Shown in pieces: positions 32,740 through 43,697 of a DNA stretch of 64,000 bases. Made by a program: the position numbers and the translations under genes. The stretch spans positions 1,798,001-1,862,000 of the forward strand of contig NC_079245.1 of NCBI RefSeq assembly GCF_028009165.1. Direction: 5' to 3'. The notes under the pieces are model-generated. The model was given only the letters and a program-made list of their open reading frames with translations. It ran no database searches and was not told the DNA's origin. This stretch comes from Akanthomyces muscarius. Lineage: Eukaryota > Ascomycota > Sordariomycetes > Hypocreales > Cordycipitaceae. Position 1 is the stretch's first letter. Each line of letters starts with the position of its first letter.

Positions 32740-35253
32740 ATGGCGGCACAAACAAGCACCAGCGGCGCGCCGGCGTCGTCCGCTGCCGCCCGGCCGCCGT
32801 ATCCTCCCCACGACCTCACCTCCGACGACGAGGCCAAGGTCGCCGCCGAACAGTCCATGTACCCCGACCACGACGACGTCCAGGCCGTGCTGCAGCCGGC
32901 CATGAGCCGCGCCGCCAGCCACCTCACCTCGATCCACACGCCCGCCGTCGAAAAGGTCGCCGCCATGGAGCGCATGACGGGCTTCTTTGACGGGCCCTCC
33001 GTCGCCGAAGACTCCAACGACGACGACGCCTTTACCACGCCCAAGCAGCGGCCCTCGACGCCCAAGGCCGGTGGCACCGCCGCGGCCGATCGCAAGAGCT
33101 CCCCGCTCGCCGTGCCCAGGCCCTTCAACTCCCAGGACGTGTACAGTAAAACCAATCGCGCCCAGCAGACAAAGGGCGTCCTGGGCTCGGCCCTGGGGCC
33201 CACGCGCCACCAGAGATCCGGATCGGCCGGCCAGGAGGCGTTTAAGCGCTTCCAAAAGGTGCTGCCCTCGTTTGGCTCCTCGTCCAGCTTCCTGCCGTCT
33301 CTGCCGACCAGGTACTTCAACAACCTCGCCGACTCCATGCCCAGCATCAGCATCGGCGGCCACACCAAAAACGCAAAGTCCGAGACGACAACAGATGCGT
33401 CGCCGCCACCCGCCATCAAACGGCTGCACGCGCAGGCAACCATGCCCAACATGGACCCTCGCGAAAGCTCCGAGTCGTCGTCATCCCGCTTACACCCACC
33501 CCGGTCGGGCTCTCTCCGCCGCACCACCTCGGACGAGAGCATCCTCTACCACTCCCTCTCGCGACAGTCTTCCCTCGGCGACGACGACCGCTTCCACGAC
33601 GTCCGCGAAATGGTCAACATGCGACTGCTGGCCTTCAAAGACAGCCTGCCCGATGTGCCCAACTTCAAGATGCCCTCCCTCGCCAAGCTGCAGGCCACCG
33701 CGCGCCGCTCCCAGCTCTCCCTCAACGGCATCTTCTCCAGCGACTCCAACGTCGACGTCCAGTCGCGCGACCTCCCCCGCGAGCCCAGTGCCACCGCTAC
33801 CACGACCACTACTTTCGACCAGGACGCGAAGCCAAGAGATGCCTTTGACGACATGCTGCAGGACCTCACCGGCGACGTGGTCATTCTGGGAGGCTATCGC
33901 GGATCTGTCCTGCGGTCCGCCGAGCCGCCGCATCACCAGCTCTGGGCCCCCGTGAAGCTCGGCCTCAACCTCCGCAAGGCCGATCTCGAAGTCGGCCTGA
34001 ATGACGAGGACGAAGAGACGATGCCGGAGCGCATCATCCCCTCGGGCATGCTCAAGAACATTGGCCCCATTGACGTGTCCCGCAAGCTCTTCCGCAAGCT
34101 CCAGGCCTCGCCCAACGCCCAATCCGGCCGCTTGCGCGTGTGGGACTTTGGATACGACTGGCGGCTCAGCCCGCGACGGCTCTCCAAGCACCTGCAGGAC
34201 TTTCTCGCCACGCTGCCCTCCAACCAGCCATCATCCTCTCCATCCCGGGGCGCCATCGTCATCGCCCACAGCCTCGGCGGGCTCATCACGCGACACGCCG
34301 TCAACCAGCGGCCCGACCTCTTCGCGGGCGTCCTGTACGCCGGCGTGCCGCAGCAGTGCATGAACATTCTCGGCCCGCTGCGCAACGGCGACGCCGTCCT
34401 CTTCAACGAGAAGCTGCTCACCGCGCGCGTCAACTTTTCCATCCGCACCAGCTTCGCGCTCCTCCCCGAGGACTCGTTCTGCTTCGTCGACAAGGTGTCG
34501 GGCGAGCCGTACCTCGTCGACTTTCTCGACCCCATGAGCTGGGTCCGCCACCGTCTGAGCCCCTGCATCGAGGCGCCGCTCCCCGCGCTCAACAAGTCGC
34601 CCACCTCGTCGTCGTCCTTTGCCTCATTCCTGCCTCATTCCTTCTTGCGCCCGCGCAGCGACAGCAAGGGCGGCGACCGCAAGGAAAACGAACTGGACCC
34701 CGCCGTGCCGTCCATGACCACGACGGCCACCTCGCCGCCCGTCGACCGCACCTCGTCTCCCGCGTCCGAGGCTCACCACTCCTCCTCCTCAACCATCACC
34801 GAGGAGGCCTGGCTCGCGTCCGTCGACGACGACCGCCGCCGCAACTACGCCTACCTCAAGCGCACCCTCGCCGACATGCGGCGGTTCCGCGCCGAGATGC
34901 GCCACGACGCCCGCCACCAGGCCGCCAACGCCTACCCGCCGCTCGCCGTCCTCTACGGCAAGACCATCCCCACCGTGTGCGCCGCGGGCGTCGCCGGCCC
35001 CGCCGGCATCGCCTGCGCCGACGCCTACGACGACCTCGTCTTTCGCTCCGGCGACGGCGTCGCCCTCGCCAAGGAGGCCATGCTGCCCGAGGGCTACGCG
35101 CTCGTCCGCGGCGGCCGCGTCAGCACCGAGCGCGGCCACATCACCCTGCTCGGAGACATGCCCGCGCTGGGGAGGGCGCTGAAGGCGCTGATACGAGGAC
35201 GCAGAAAGGGCATCGGCCTCGGCACCGGTGCGCGTAGACAGGATTCGCCGTGA
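32740..35253 (+). CDS. LCAT/PDAT-like alpha/beta-hydrolase (lipase or acyltransferase)
   Basis: Predicted serine esterase of the lecithin:cholesterol / phospholipid:diacylglycerol acyltransferase superfamily, acting on glycerolipids. Intronless, 837 aa; start ATG 32740. Residues 1-370 are Ser/Pro/Thr-rich and disordered. The hydrolase begins around VVILGGYRGSVL (about 385), with VWDFGYDWRLSPRRL, typical of LCAT-like enzymes. The nucleophile elbow AHSLGG has Ser511. Asp772 in RSGDG and His800 in RGHITLLGD complete the likely triad. A Ser-rich insertion (about 625-690) separates the core halves. No signal peptide or membrane segment is obvious, unlike true PDAT, so a soluble or peripheral enzyme is more likely. 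Substrate and direction of reaction are not known. Confidence 0.75.
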   Translation: MAAQTSTSGAPASSAAARPPYPPHDLTSDDEAKVAAEQSMYPDHDDVQAVLQPAMSRAASHLTSIHTPAVEKVAAMERMTGFFDGPSVAEDSNDDDAFTTPKQRPSTPKAGGTAAADRKSSPLAVPRPFNSQDVYSKTNRAQQTKGVLGSALGPTRHQRSGSAGQEAFKRFQKVLPSFGSSSSFLPSLPTRYFNNLADSMPSISIGGHTKNAKSETTTDASPPPAIKRLHAQATMPNMDPRESSESSSSRLHPPRSGSLRRTTSDESILYHSLSRQSSLGDDDRFHDVREMVNMRLLAFKDSLPDVPNFKMPSLAKLQATARRSQLSLNGIFSSDSNVDVQSRDLPREPSATATTTTTFDQDAKPRDAFDDMLQDLTGDVVILGGYRGSVLRSAEPPHHQLWAPVKLGLNLRKADLEVGLNDEDEETMPERIIPSGMLKNIGPIDVSRKLFRKLQASPNAQSGRLRVWDFGYDWRLSPRRLSKHLQDFLATLPSNQPSSSPSRGAIVIAHSLGGLITRHAVNQRPDLFAGVLYAGVPQQCMNILGPLRNGDAVLFNEKLLTARVNFSIRTSFALLPEDSFCFVDKVSGEPYLVDFLDPMSWVRHRLSPCIEAPLPALNKSPTSSSSFASFLPHSFLRPRSDSKGGDRKENELDPAVPSMTTTATSPPVDRTSSPASEAHHSSSSTITEEAWLASVDDDRRRNYAYLKRTLADMRRFRAEMRHDARHQAANAYPPLAVLYGKTIPTVCAAGVAGPAGIACADAYDDLVFRSGDGVALAKEAMLPEGYALVRGGRVSTERGHITLLGDMPALGRALKALIRGRRKGIGLGTGARRQDSP

Positions 35254-36240
35254 ACAAGATATACACACTTGCTGCTACTTATGAGCATGACAAACTTGAA
35301 TTTTAAAATGGGATACCCGGAGTTGTGCACCTTTTTTGCTTTTTAGAATTACATACACATACACTATATATAGACAAATTGTTGGATAAAAACATGCATA
35401 AAAATATACTATGCATTGCCTATATGAGGCTACACTTGGCACGTCTCTGGCACACTCCCGAATACTGTACTTGAATTGCCATTTCCGATATTCACTTCTG
35501 CTGCCCCTGCCAATGCATCTCGTCTTCAGCACTAAGCACGTTCAAATAAGCAAAGTTTCAGCCCGTCCATCGCGCGGCTTGTTTCATCCGTCGATCCACG
35601 CCGTTGTTGCTGATATCAGCGGGGAAAAGCGATTCCATGACAAGTAGCCCCTTGCTTCACCGCTGTAGCTGGTGCATAGCACACGGACGCGCATGCTCCG
35701 AGAAGCACATGGGAAATGTGACAGATTACACATGGCAATGAATCAATTTTGTTGTTGTCTCTTTGCGCGCATGTCCTCCCGTGTGCTCACACAGGGCATC
35801 CAAAAAAAGACAGCAGCACGCTCCGGCTGCGGCGGTGCCGTGCGCACATGGCTCGGTGAGGTCGCAGTGGCCACCCACACCTTGAACCGCTCGTCTCAGA
35901 GGTGTGCCCGATTGTGTCTTGCGCTTTCCTTTTTTCTTTCGTGTCTGCCAGTGACAGTTTTAGCCTGCGTGGCAAAAAGGACCGTAGCATCGGGCTCTGT
36001 TTTAGAGCTTGCGCGTCCTGCATGTCTGACTGGCCGATAGGGTTGCATTGTAGACTACCACCTCTCAGCACCAGTGACCGACGGAAAAAAAGCAAGCATG
36101 TTGCCGATAAAAAAAAAGTTCGGACGAAAGTGCATGGCCAGCACTAAGCTTACTAGCCTATATGCTCGTAAACTCGCTGTTGCTGGCGCAATCTCGCGGT
36201 GCCGTGCTTGGAGCTCATATTCCAGTATCGCGGAACTGCT
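35254..36240. other. Convergent intergenic region
   Basis: AT-rich 3' flanks of the lipase and 2EXR genes. Short open frames only; nothing recognised. Confidence 0.5.
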
Positions 36241-37059
36241 TCATCCCGCGGCATTGTGGAGAGTTTCCAAGCATGAAATGTGCCACGCTGGCACCCTGTA
36301 GACAATATTTTGTTGGGCCAACGTATTGACTGCCGTATCAATCTGGTCGTGCATGCGCTGCAGTGTTTCGTCGAGATCGTAGCGGCAGGCTTCGTCTTCT
36401 TCCCGCGGTACGAAAGCAAGCTCTTCGAGGTTTGGCAGACGCTGGTCAATAATGCGCAATACGTCCATGGTAATGCTCGCTGCTGTCATCGAGCGGTATG
36501 TATCGTCGATCCAAAAGATGGCGTCGCTGACGGCGACGCGGCGCACGGCGGCCAATTCAGACGAGTTGCACATGGTCATGCAAGTGCGGAACTGTGCTTC
36601 GGTGTTCATGTAGCCCTTTCGGGGCCCGAAATAGAGGACATCACGACTGGGGTTAAAGTAAATGTGGCCAGGCCGGTACGCAAAGCCAAAGCAGCGGCGG
36701 TAGCTCTTGATAGCCTCGGCGCGTGACTCGGCGCAGATGTGCAAGTTGGTGGGATTCGGTGTCGTCGTGGTGCAGCCCGTGGCGGCGGCCAGACTACGAA
36801 GAGAGCCGGGCGCCAGCTGGTCGACGCCGCACCGTATGGGCACAATCCGAGGACCTGGGAGACTGTAATGCCAGATTCGAAGGCGTATCTCGGGGGGTAA
36901 CTCGGAAAAGAGAGACTGTGATTGAAGTGGTTAGCTGCGGCTCTTGATCTCATCGCATGGCAGAGTGCGGGAGGATTCGTGCTGCGATGCGGGGGAGGCG
37001 CAACCTGTGGGACTTACAAAGCTCGCGGGGAGATCTAGCTCCATTTCGTCTGACGGCAT
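36241..37059 (-). CDS. 2EXR-domain protein
   Basis: Fungal 2EXR-domain family member; molecular role unknown. Exons 37059-37018 (MPSDEMELDLPASF) and 36915-36241; intron 37017-36916 (102 bp, GTAAGT, GCTAACC branch point, TCACAG), phase 0. The product is 238 aa. Splicing reveals the diagnostic opening SLFSELPPEIRLRIWHYSL, followed by PGPRIVPI. The second block LHICAESRAEAIKSYRRCF is followed by IYFNPSRDVLYFG, the usual 2EXR order. The C-terminal half carries no known motif. A decayed relative lies at 20.9 kb. Confidence 0.75.
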
Positions 37060-39156
37060 ATTGTTTGAATGAATCAAGCAAGGCAGCGCGGTAGTGATCA
37101 AAAGTAGGAATTGAAGACAAGGTCCCCTAGGGGAAGGAGAGAAGCTTGATGGAGAAGCAAAGCAGGTCGAGGTTGAGTTCAAGAAGTTGGGGTTGTGCGG
37201 ACAAGGTGAGGAGATGGAGCTGGGCAGGCGGGCCGTTACAGCTGATGTACGACTGGATAGCTCGCAGCGGGTAAGACGAACGGCTCCGTAGGCCTGAGCT
37301 TGCAGATAACAGAGGGGGTCCTTTTTGATGGGTCAAGCGCGTGTAGGGGTCCCAAGTTGTTCTGGGAGAGATTGAGAGATGGATGTTTTCTGACAAGCAC
37401 AGCAATGAAACGCTTCACTTGTTTCCGAGGCCGGGTTGGTGGGTTAAAAATGGCTAACACGTCCAGCGGTTAGACTTGCCGTGTCCTGTCGTTGAAAATA
37501 AGGTTTCTAGGCACAAGCCTCTTGAGTAGATAGACTATGGGAGTGCACGGTGGATGTGGTTTGGGGGCGCACGCCAGGCCTTATATCGCTGATAATGGTT
37601 TGAGCTTGGTGCGACAGGATCAAGACTTGTCTTTGTAGACTCGCGTGCGGTCCACTTTCAACAACGCATTAACAACAATCGGACAGACAAATGTCGGGGG
37701 AGGCAGACTGCGGCCATGCGTCAACATCATACCTTGGGCCATTGTCTGAGGGGAGAGGACGGGGTGGTGGTGGTTATCGGCACCCTGGCGGAACGGTCAT
37801 ATGTTCCTGGAGGGGTGGTGTGGGAACCAGTGATTGCGACCAGACAAAGCCACCAAAGTAAAATAAGCAGTTGACCAGTCAAGCCCGTGCCGAATTGTGG
37901 CAAAGTTGACCAGAGCTAGCTAGCCGAGTGTCTCTTGGTCTTTTTCCTCTTTCCGCGAACTAGAACAGGCTGAAGGGCAGCACGGCGAGGCCTTACCCTT
38001 GGCCCAATGTCGTTGCGGCGCCGGGAGAGAGCCAGGCGTACCAGGCTAGACACACAAGACGGAAAAGCGAACAGCGAGGGAGGGGGAGCCGGGATCCACG
38101 ACTGGCGGGCGATGCAGCACCAAACAAGGGCTGGATCAAACTATGCCCACCACAAGTCCTCTAGAGAGCCACAAAAGCACGCCTCTCTGGGGCCTTCATC
38201 TCACGCCATCCCATCCGGCCGAGTGATGACATCCACCGGCTGGACACGGGAGGTTGTGGCGGGCGCTGGCAAAATTGCCGGCTTGCTTAGTTGGTGCGGG
38301 TGCATCCGAGTGCCGACAGCGAAGTGCGAAGGCAAAAGCCCAGTCGGTTGGCCGCTCTACGAGACTGCTCTCCAGGGCCGTCCAGGCGCTAATATCAAGT
38401 CGCCCGCCGTGAAAAGGACCAAAAAGCTAGAGTTTGTGTGTGTCGTACGGTCGTACCGGGAACCACACTAGGCTGCTCATCAATGGCCAGACCTTGTCAT
38501 CCAGAGTCCAGCCAGTACACCACCTCTGTCTTTCATGACAGGCACAAGACAGGCGCCGGGCCCAATTTAGCTTGAACCTTGTCCTGGCCACTGCGACCAC
38601 ACGATGGCAAACCGTTGCATTCTGCATAGCAAAAAGGCCGTTAGTTTGGAGACTCAAGGTTTGGCAGGCAGACTCGTGAATGGGCGGTGGGATTGTCGTG
38701 AATGATGCGCAACGAGCAGTGATGAACATGCCCTTCTGCCTCTGGACTGGGGCGGCCAGCCACCCACATCGTGAGAGGGGTCGCGGCATTGCTTGCCTGC
38801 GCCGGCAGGGTTCTTTGGCGGAGAGCTAGGTCTTGATTGAGATGGTGGCGGGCAGCGGTGCGGAGCACACTTTAGATGACGAATTGATCCTTGCCTGGCC
38901 TACTTGGCTGGCGATACCAGTAAAGCATTAAAACATGATGCAGCTTGGTTTCTTTTTTCACGTTTTCTGTTTTCGATGGCCACTCTGGATGCCGGCAGAT
39001 GAGGGCAAACGCAGGTCCGAGGAACCCACAGCCGGGTGGCTGGAACGAGCGAGCGAGACATGGAACAGTTTTCTGGCAACTGGTTGACATGATGGAGGGT
39101 GTGATTGAGTGTGTGGGTGGGCGGAGAGGTGTAGCTGGTTGGTGGGATGGTTCTGG

Positions 39157-39184
39157 TGGATGGATGGATGGATGGATGGATGGA
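39157..39184. repeat. (TGGA)7 microsatellite
   Basis: Seven perfect tetranucleotide units within the gene-poor region. Confidence 0.9.
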
Positions 39185-42100
39185 TGCGTTCCGTGTGTGT
39201 ATTGAGCATCGCATCATGCGCGTATTGGGGAAAAGGCCCGTCGGTGGTGGTGAGGATGACGACAGGGCTTGTCCTCTCCAATGGCAGGCCTCGATGGCCG
39301 CTGGCAAGTCACTGTAGGGCCAATACAGCGCCTTTTAGCGTGCCTCGCAGCAGTTTTAGTGGATGCGTCCTTCTAATTCCAGCGCTGAGCTGCAGCAATG
39401 GCGCATGCCGGGGGACTGCCGCACTCTCGGGACTCTCACGGTGAGCGTTTTCATTACCTCAACTTGCATGTCAACCACACCGTCCTCACACAGCTTCAAC
39501 AATCCACCGCTGAGGCTCGTAAGCTGTTTGGCTGTTTTCGGAAGGAGGCAAGTCGGGGTGCATATCAAAAGCGCATGGCGTGTCGAGCTACCCAGTAGTC
39601 TTGCGGGCCCTGTGCTTGTGGGATCGGTGTAAATACTTGTCCGTCTGGTCCTGGCCCCTGCTCTGAACACCTTGTAAACTCCGTCCTGCCGGTCGCTCCT
39701 TTGGGAAATGCCATCATGTCAAAGTGTCTTGCTCCTCTGAAACATGAGCTGCAGAAGTTCTGCTCAACATGTCTGCGTTGGTTTCGCGAGCGAAGCAAGT
39801 GTCTGCTTGGTTTCTTTTGCCTGTCAACACATCCTGACCGCAAGTTGCTGGAGAACTCTCGTTCATCTGTAATGTAGTCCGTGTAGGATGTTATACCTTG
39901 ACAGCATGCACACCATGCCTGGAACATGCCGGGGTCTGGGTATCTTCGCTCTGCTGCCACCACTATTTCTTACAGCATAGATTGTCTAACTCACCTCCTC
40001 TATGTCTCGCCGACTCTGCCTTCTAAGCACTTCGTCGTAAATTAGCCAATCAGGATTGTTGTCCATGCCGCATTGTTAGGCGTCGCCGTTCACTACGAGT
40101 GGCTTGTTGACCGTACAAACCAACTACGAACCGAAACACAGTTTTGCTTGGCCAACAGAACCGACTTCATGGTTCCTCTCTTCTCTTTGCTCTTTCGCCT
40201 CACATCTCGGCACGCCTTTCTCCGCCGCTGAGTGGTTACCAGGCTGTGGATTCCTATTCGGGCAGCTCATCGCAGCCCGCTGCTGCTAATGGGAAAGGAA
40301 CGCCACCCATCCCTCGCCTCTTTCCGTCGACCAAACGTGAAAGATTGTCCAAGCTTGTGCCTGGATGGCCTAGAAGAACATGGCTACCCAATTCGGTGCT
40401 GCTGAACTGTTGAATCGTGTCTCAGGCACACCGTCAGAGCCATGTCTCTGGCAGCGGCAGCCTGGCTTACAAAGCTGCTGATCAGGGAGACGGAAGCACG
40501 CGGACTACTATAATGCTGATTTATTACAGAAACCGCGGACGAACAGCTCGTGGTGAGCCACCACTTGAGCACCACAGCGAAGCGAGGGAGTCATGGCGTG
40601 GGTGTCTCATCCCGTGTCTCTCCTCGTCTTGCTAGCTCCCAAAGGTCTGGACGAAGAGCTTTATTTCCGGCAACGGGTCGGAGTTGGACGTACAACATGC
40701 ACGCATAGAGTACGGGGATGCATTGTTGGATAGTGGTATTGTGGCAGGGCTGGTGTGCTTGACAGAAGCGGCAGGTTCCATACTACGATCATCTTGTTGG
40801 CTGCGGGTTGCCCAGTAGAGGCCTTAAGTCGGAACCGCCGATATGGTCACACGCGATAAGTTTTGTTGGAAATGGTTCATGAACAGAGAAGTTGTGTTTA
40901 TAAGCGGCCGGCACAGCTGAAATACAGCTGCAAAGACGGTGTCCTGCGCATCAGACGGCTGCGGGAGAGAGCTCCCGTCCGACATACACGCACCACCAAG
41001 AGCCTTAGGGTCCTACTCTGAGCGGGTCTACGTGCGGCAACTCGTAACTGTAATAAGAAAACAAAACTTCCAATAATGTCAGGTCACCACGCCATCTCTC
41101 TCATGCCGCCTCCCACGGCCAAAGCCCGCCGCGCAACACGAGGAGCGGAAACTCTCCGCGCACCGGACCCCAGCACATCTCTACCTACCGAGACAATTTG
41201 TGCCTCTCCCAAAACAGCGAATGCTCTGCATAATACCGACTGGGCAACTTATGGGCACCTAAGCCAGAGACAGTTTCGTTTTCTCATGTTTGGCGTCGCG
41301 TCAGCCGGCGAGTGCCTGGACCCCAAGCCCTTAAACCAGGCACACCAAAGACACCCTGCCTCTTGTGAAGGTAACTCTGTCAACACGAATAAAAAGTCGG
41401 CAACGATTCTCCGCCTGTCTCAGAGGGCAATGTCACATCAGAGGACGCAAAGCACGGCTGCGCAAAATTTCGGAGCCCCGAAGTTGAAGCCCAAAATTTC
41501 GGGACAGGGGCAGGCCCCCCAAGCATGGACAGGGGCCGAACCGTTTCTGCGCCCGCCCGGGGTGGATTCGCCTTGGCGATTTAGCTTGTCTCATGTCATG
41601 CCTGCCGTTCCGTTGAATGTCGGCCACCCGTAAACATGAGCGGGAAGCTAATTTGTATCGCTAAAATGAAGGAGAGAGCAAACAGGATTTACGCTGGAAG
41701 CAATGAACGAGAAGTCCAAAGCCTGGCGTCATTTTGTTTTGTTTTACTTTACTGCGTGACTGCCCGTGGCGCTGCCTCCTGCCGACGACAGAGCAGCACT
41801 GGTCGATCGTGCTCATCACCAAGTTATAACACAAGTTGCTGCAATCTTCCCGGTTTAGATGATGAATTCTTCTTCAAATCTGCTTAATTTATGTTGTCAT
41901 TGAAATAACGTAAAGAACACACTTGGTGTAATTTGATTGGCCGAAATAGAGGGCAACGCTAACCAGCCTATACCATTATCGCATCAGCACCCGATATCAA
42001 CCAGTTGTCAACGTTGAGGTCATCGAGATGGGTTGAGTCCATCTGTCTGAGGATGAAATTCAATTGATTGAATTGATGCAAGTGATCTCCATTTCAGTAA

Positions 42101-42616
42101 TATTGAAGGGGCTGACCGCCAAGGCAGAATTGCTCACCAGTGAGTGTCAACTCAGCTCAATTATAAATCTCAAAACTCATCGAATAGACTTGACGCTCAC
42201 CCCGGGAGCAACTCAGCCGTATTTGGGAGACTCAGGCGGTATCAGAAGGTGCTTTTATCGTGACAAGTAAACGTACAGGATAAACTGGTTCGAGTTGTCA
42301 CAATCTCCCCATTACGCCATTCGCAAGGTCATACGACATCGCACTCAAGCTGCTAGGCATTCGACACGCGAGACCCCCCCTTTCAACCTTCAAAAGGATT
42401 CAGACTCGTCCTTTCCAACATGCCATCCGACAAGTGAAGCAGAAGCTCCCGGGAGATCTTCAGCGGATTTCAGTGTAGGTCTACTTTATCCTCCAACTAT
42501 AAAAAGAGTTCAACTGCCGCGCCGGTAAATCACACAGCATGATAAAATCCCAACACAAATATAATCATAAACGCCAATCTCTTATTCGACGAGGTCCTAC
42601 ATACTCTTACCTTCAA

Positions 42617-42860
42617 GCACTGAAGTATATACTTGATCCTCGCTGTCGCTAGTACCGCCCTGGCTGGCGTGACGGTCAGTGCCGATTGCGGCAGCAACTA
42701 CAGCTGGGAGTGATATGGTGATGATGGCCCTTTGTCAAACGTCGCTGTCGTCGTATGCAATGACCAGCATGTCCGGGCGATGCGCCAGGAATGCGGCAGA
42801 CAATTCTGCTGCGTTGAGAAGCCTGAAGGTGGCGTGCGCTGCGACTGTTAGGAGTCATAT
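42617..42860 (-). pseudogene. Possible gene relic, unidentified
   Basis: Reading the minus strand from an acceptor-like CTCCTAACAG (about 42855-42846), a frame gives AHATFRLLNAAELSAAF followed by LAHRPDMLVIAYDDSDV, then a TGA. In the same frame it continues as QRAIITISLPAVVAAAIG to a GTAAGA donor-like site near 42610. Composition is protein-like on both sides of the stop, suggesting a decayed exon. Family not recognised. Confidence 0.22.
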
Positions 42861-43125
42861 AAAGAGCCGCCGGAGGGGTAGCTTAAACACTGACAGAGGA
42901 AAAGTGGTAGCCATAGAAAAGCCAGAATATTGGAATCAGCATAGAAAACAGCTCATGATGTGACACTTGCACTTGAGAATGCGTCACGTGTGATGGGAAT
43001 AATAGGTGCTCAGTTAGCAATGAGATTTCTAAATTGGCAAACTAGCCAGATAAAAGCTATAACGTTGTATTTCTACAAGAATATTTATTAAGTTGCTGCT
43101 GCTGAGTATCAGTGTATCTGATTAC

Positions 43126-43155
43126 GAGCCTTGTAGAGCCTTGTAGAGCCTTGTA
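43126..43155. repeat. 10-bp tandem repeat, 3 copies
   Basis: GAGCCTTGTA repeated three times perfectly, followed by a degenerate fourth unit. Confidence 0.85.
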
Positions 43156-43697
43156 AAGCCGTGTGTGATGTTTGTAGAGCTGCCGCTAAGCTGTAGCTGT
43201 ATGCTATAAACAGTATGTTCGGGGAAGAGAAAAATACGGCTACTTTCGCTTATAAATATATTCTAGCCATATATTAAACGTACCGGCAGTGTGCTCTTAC
43301 AACACCTTGGTGGTGCACGCCTTTGTGGGGCACATCGCTCCTCTTCAATCCTTCGTTCGCGCTCCTCTAGCTATCGCAATGGTTTAGTCTTCCTCGCTCC
43401 CACAGAACAACTTACAGCCGTCTGGGACAAGTTAAGCCACGTAACTGCGTTACGGGGCGGCTTCCTCACCAGCTCCGCCCCAACTACGTTGTAACTTATG
43501 AGTCAACTATAGAGACGATGCGCGCAAGCGGCCTCGTCAGCGTGGTCGCAGGCTTTAGCGGTGGTCGAACCATAGCCATCTATACCGTCAGGTCGTTTCA
43601 CTTAAAGACTTAACTTTTTTGCTTCCCAAACGTAACGTGTTACTTACTGCGAAGGTCTACCTACCCTGCGCACATTGACCCTGCCCGATTACGCAAG

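Larger units (their letters stand above)
37060..43697. other. Gene-poor 6.6-kb region
   Basis: No convincing intact gene on either strand. Open frames of up to 185 codons (for example 41076-41633, +) have no recognisable motif, intron pattern or biased codon use. The region holds a (TGGA)7 microsatellite, a 10-bp triplicated repeat and one possible gene relic (listed separately). From about 41.9 kb to 43.3 kb it is more AT-rich. The function of the region, including any non-coding RNA, is not evident. Confidence 0.45.

Noticed and set aside
40144..40635. Two adjacent short + frames with plausible-looking Ser/Gly/Pro-rich text
   Set aside because: No recognisable family, and the frames do not join through a good intron; left as intergenic.
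41076..41633. 185-codon open frame in the gene-poor region
   Set aside because: No motif, no splice structure, composition close to random translation; not supported as a gene.
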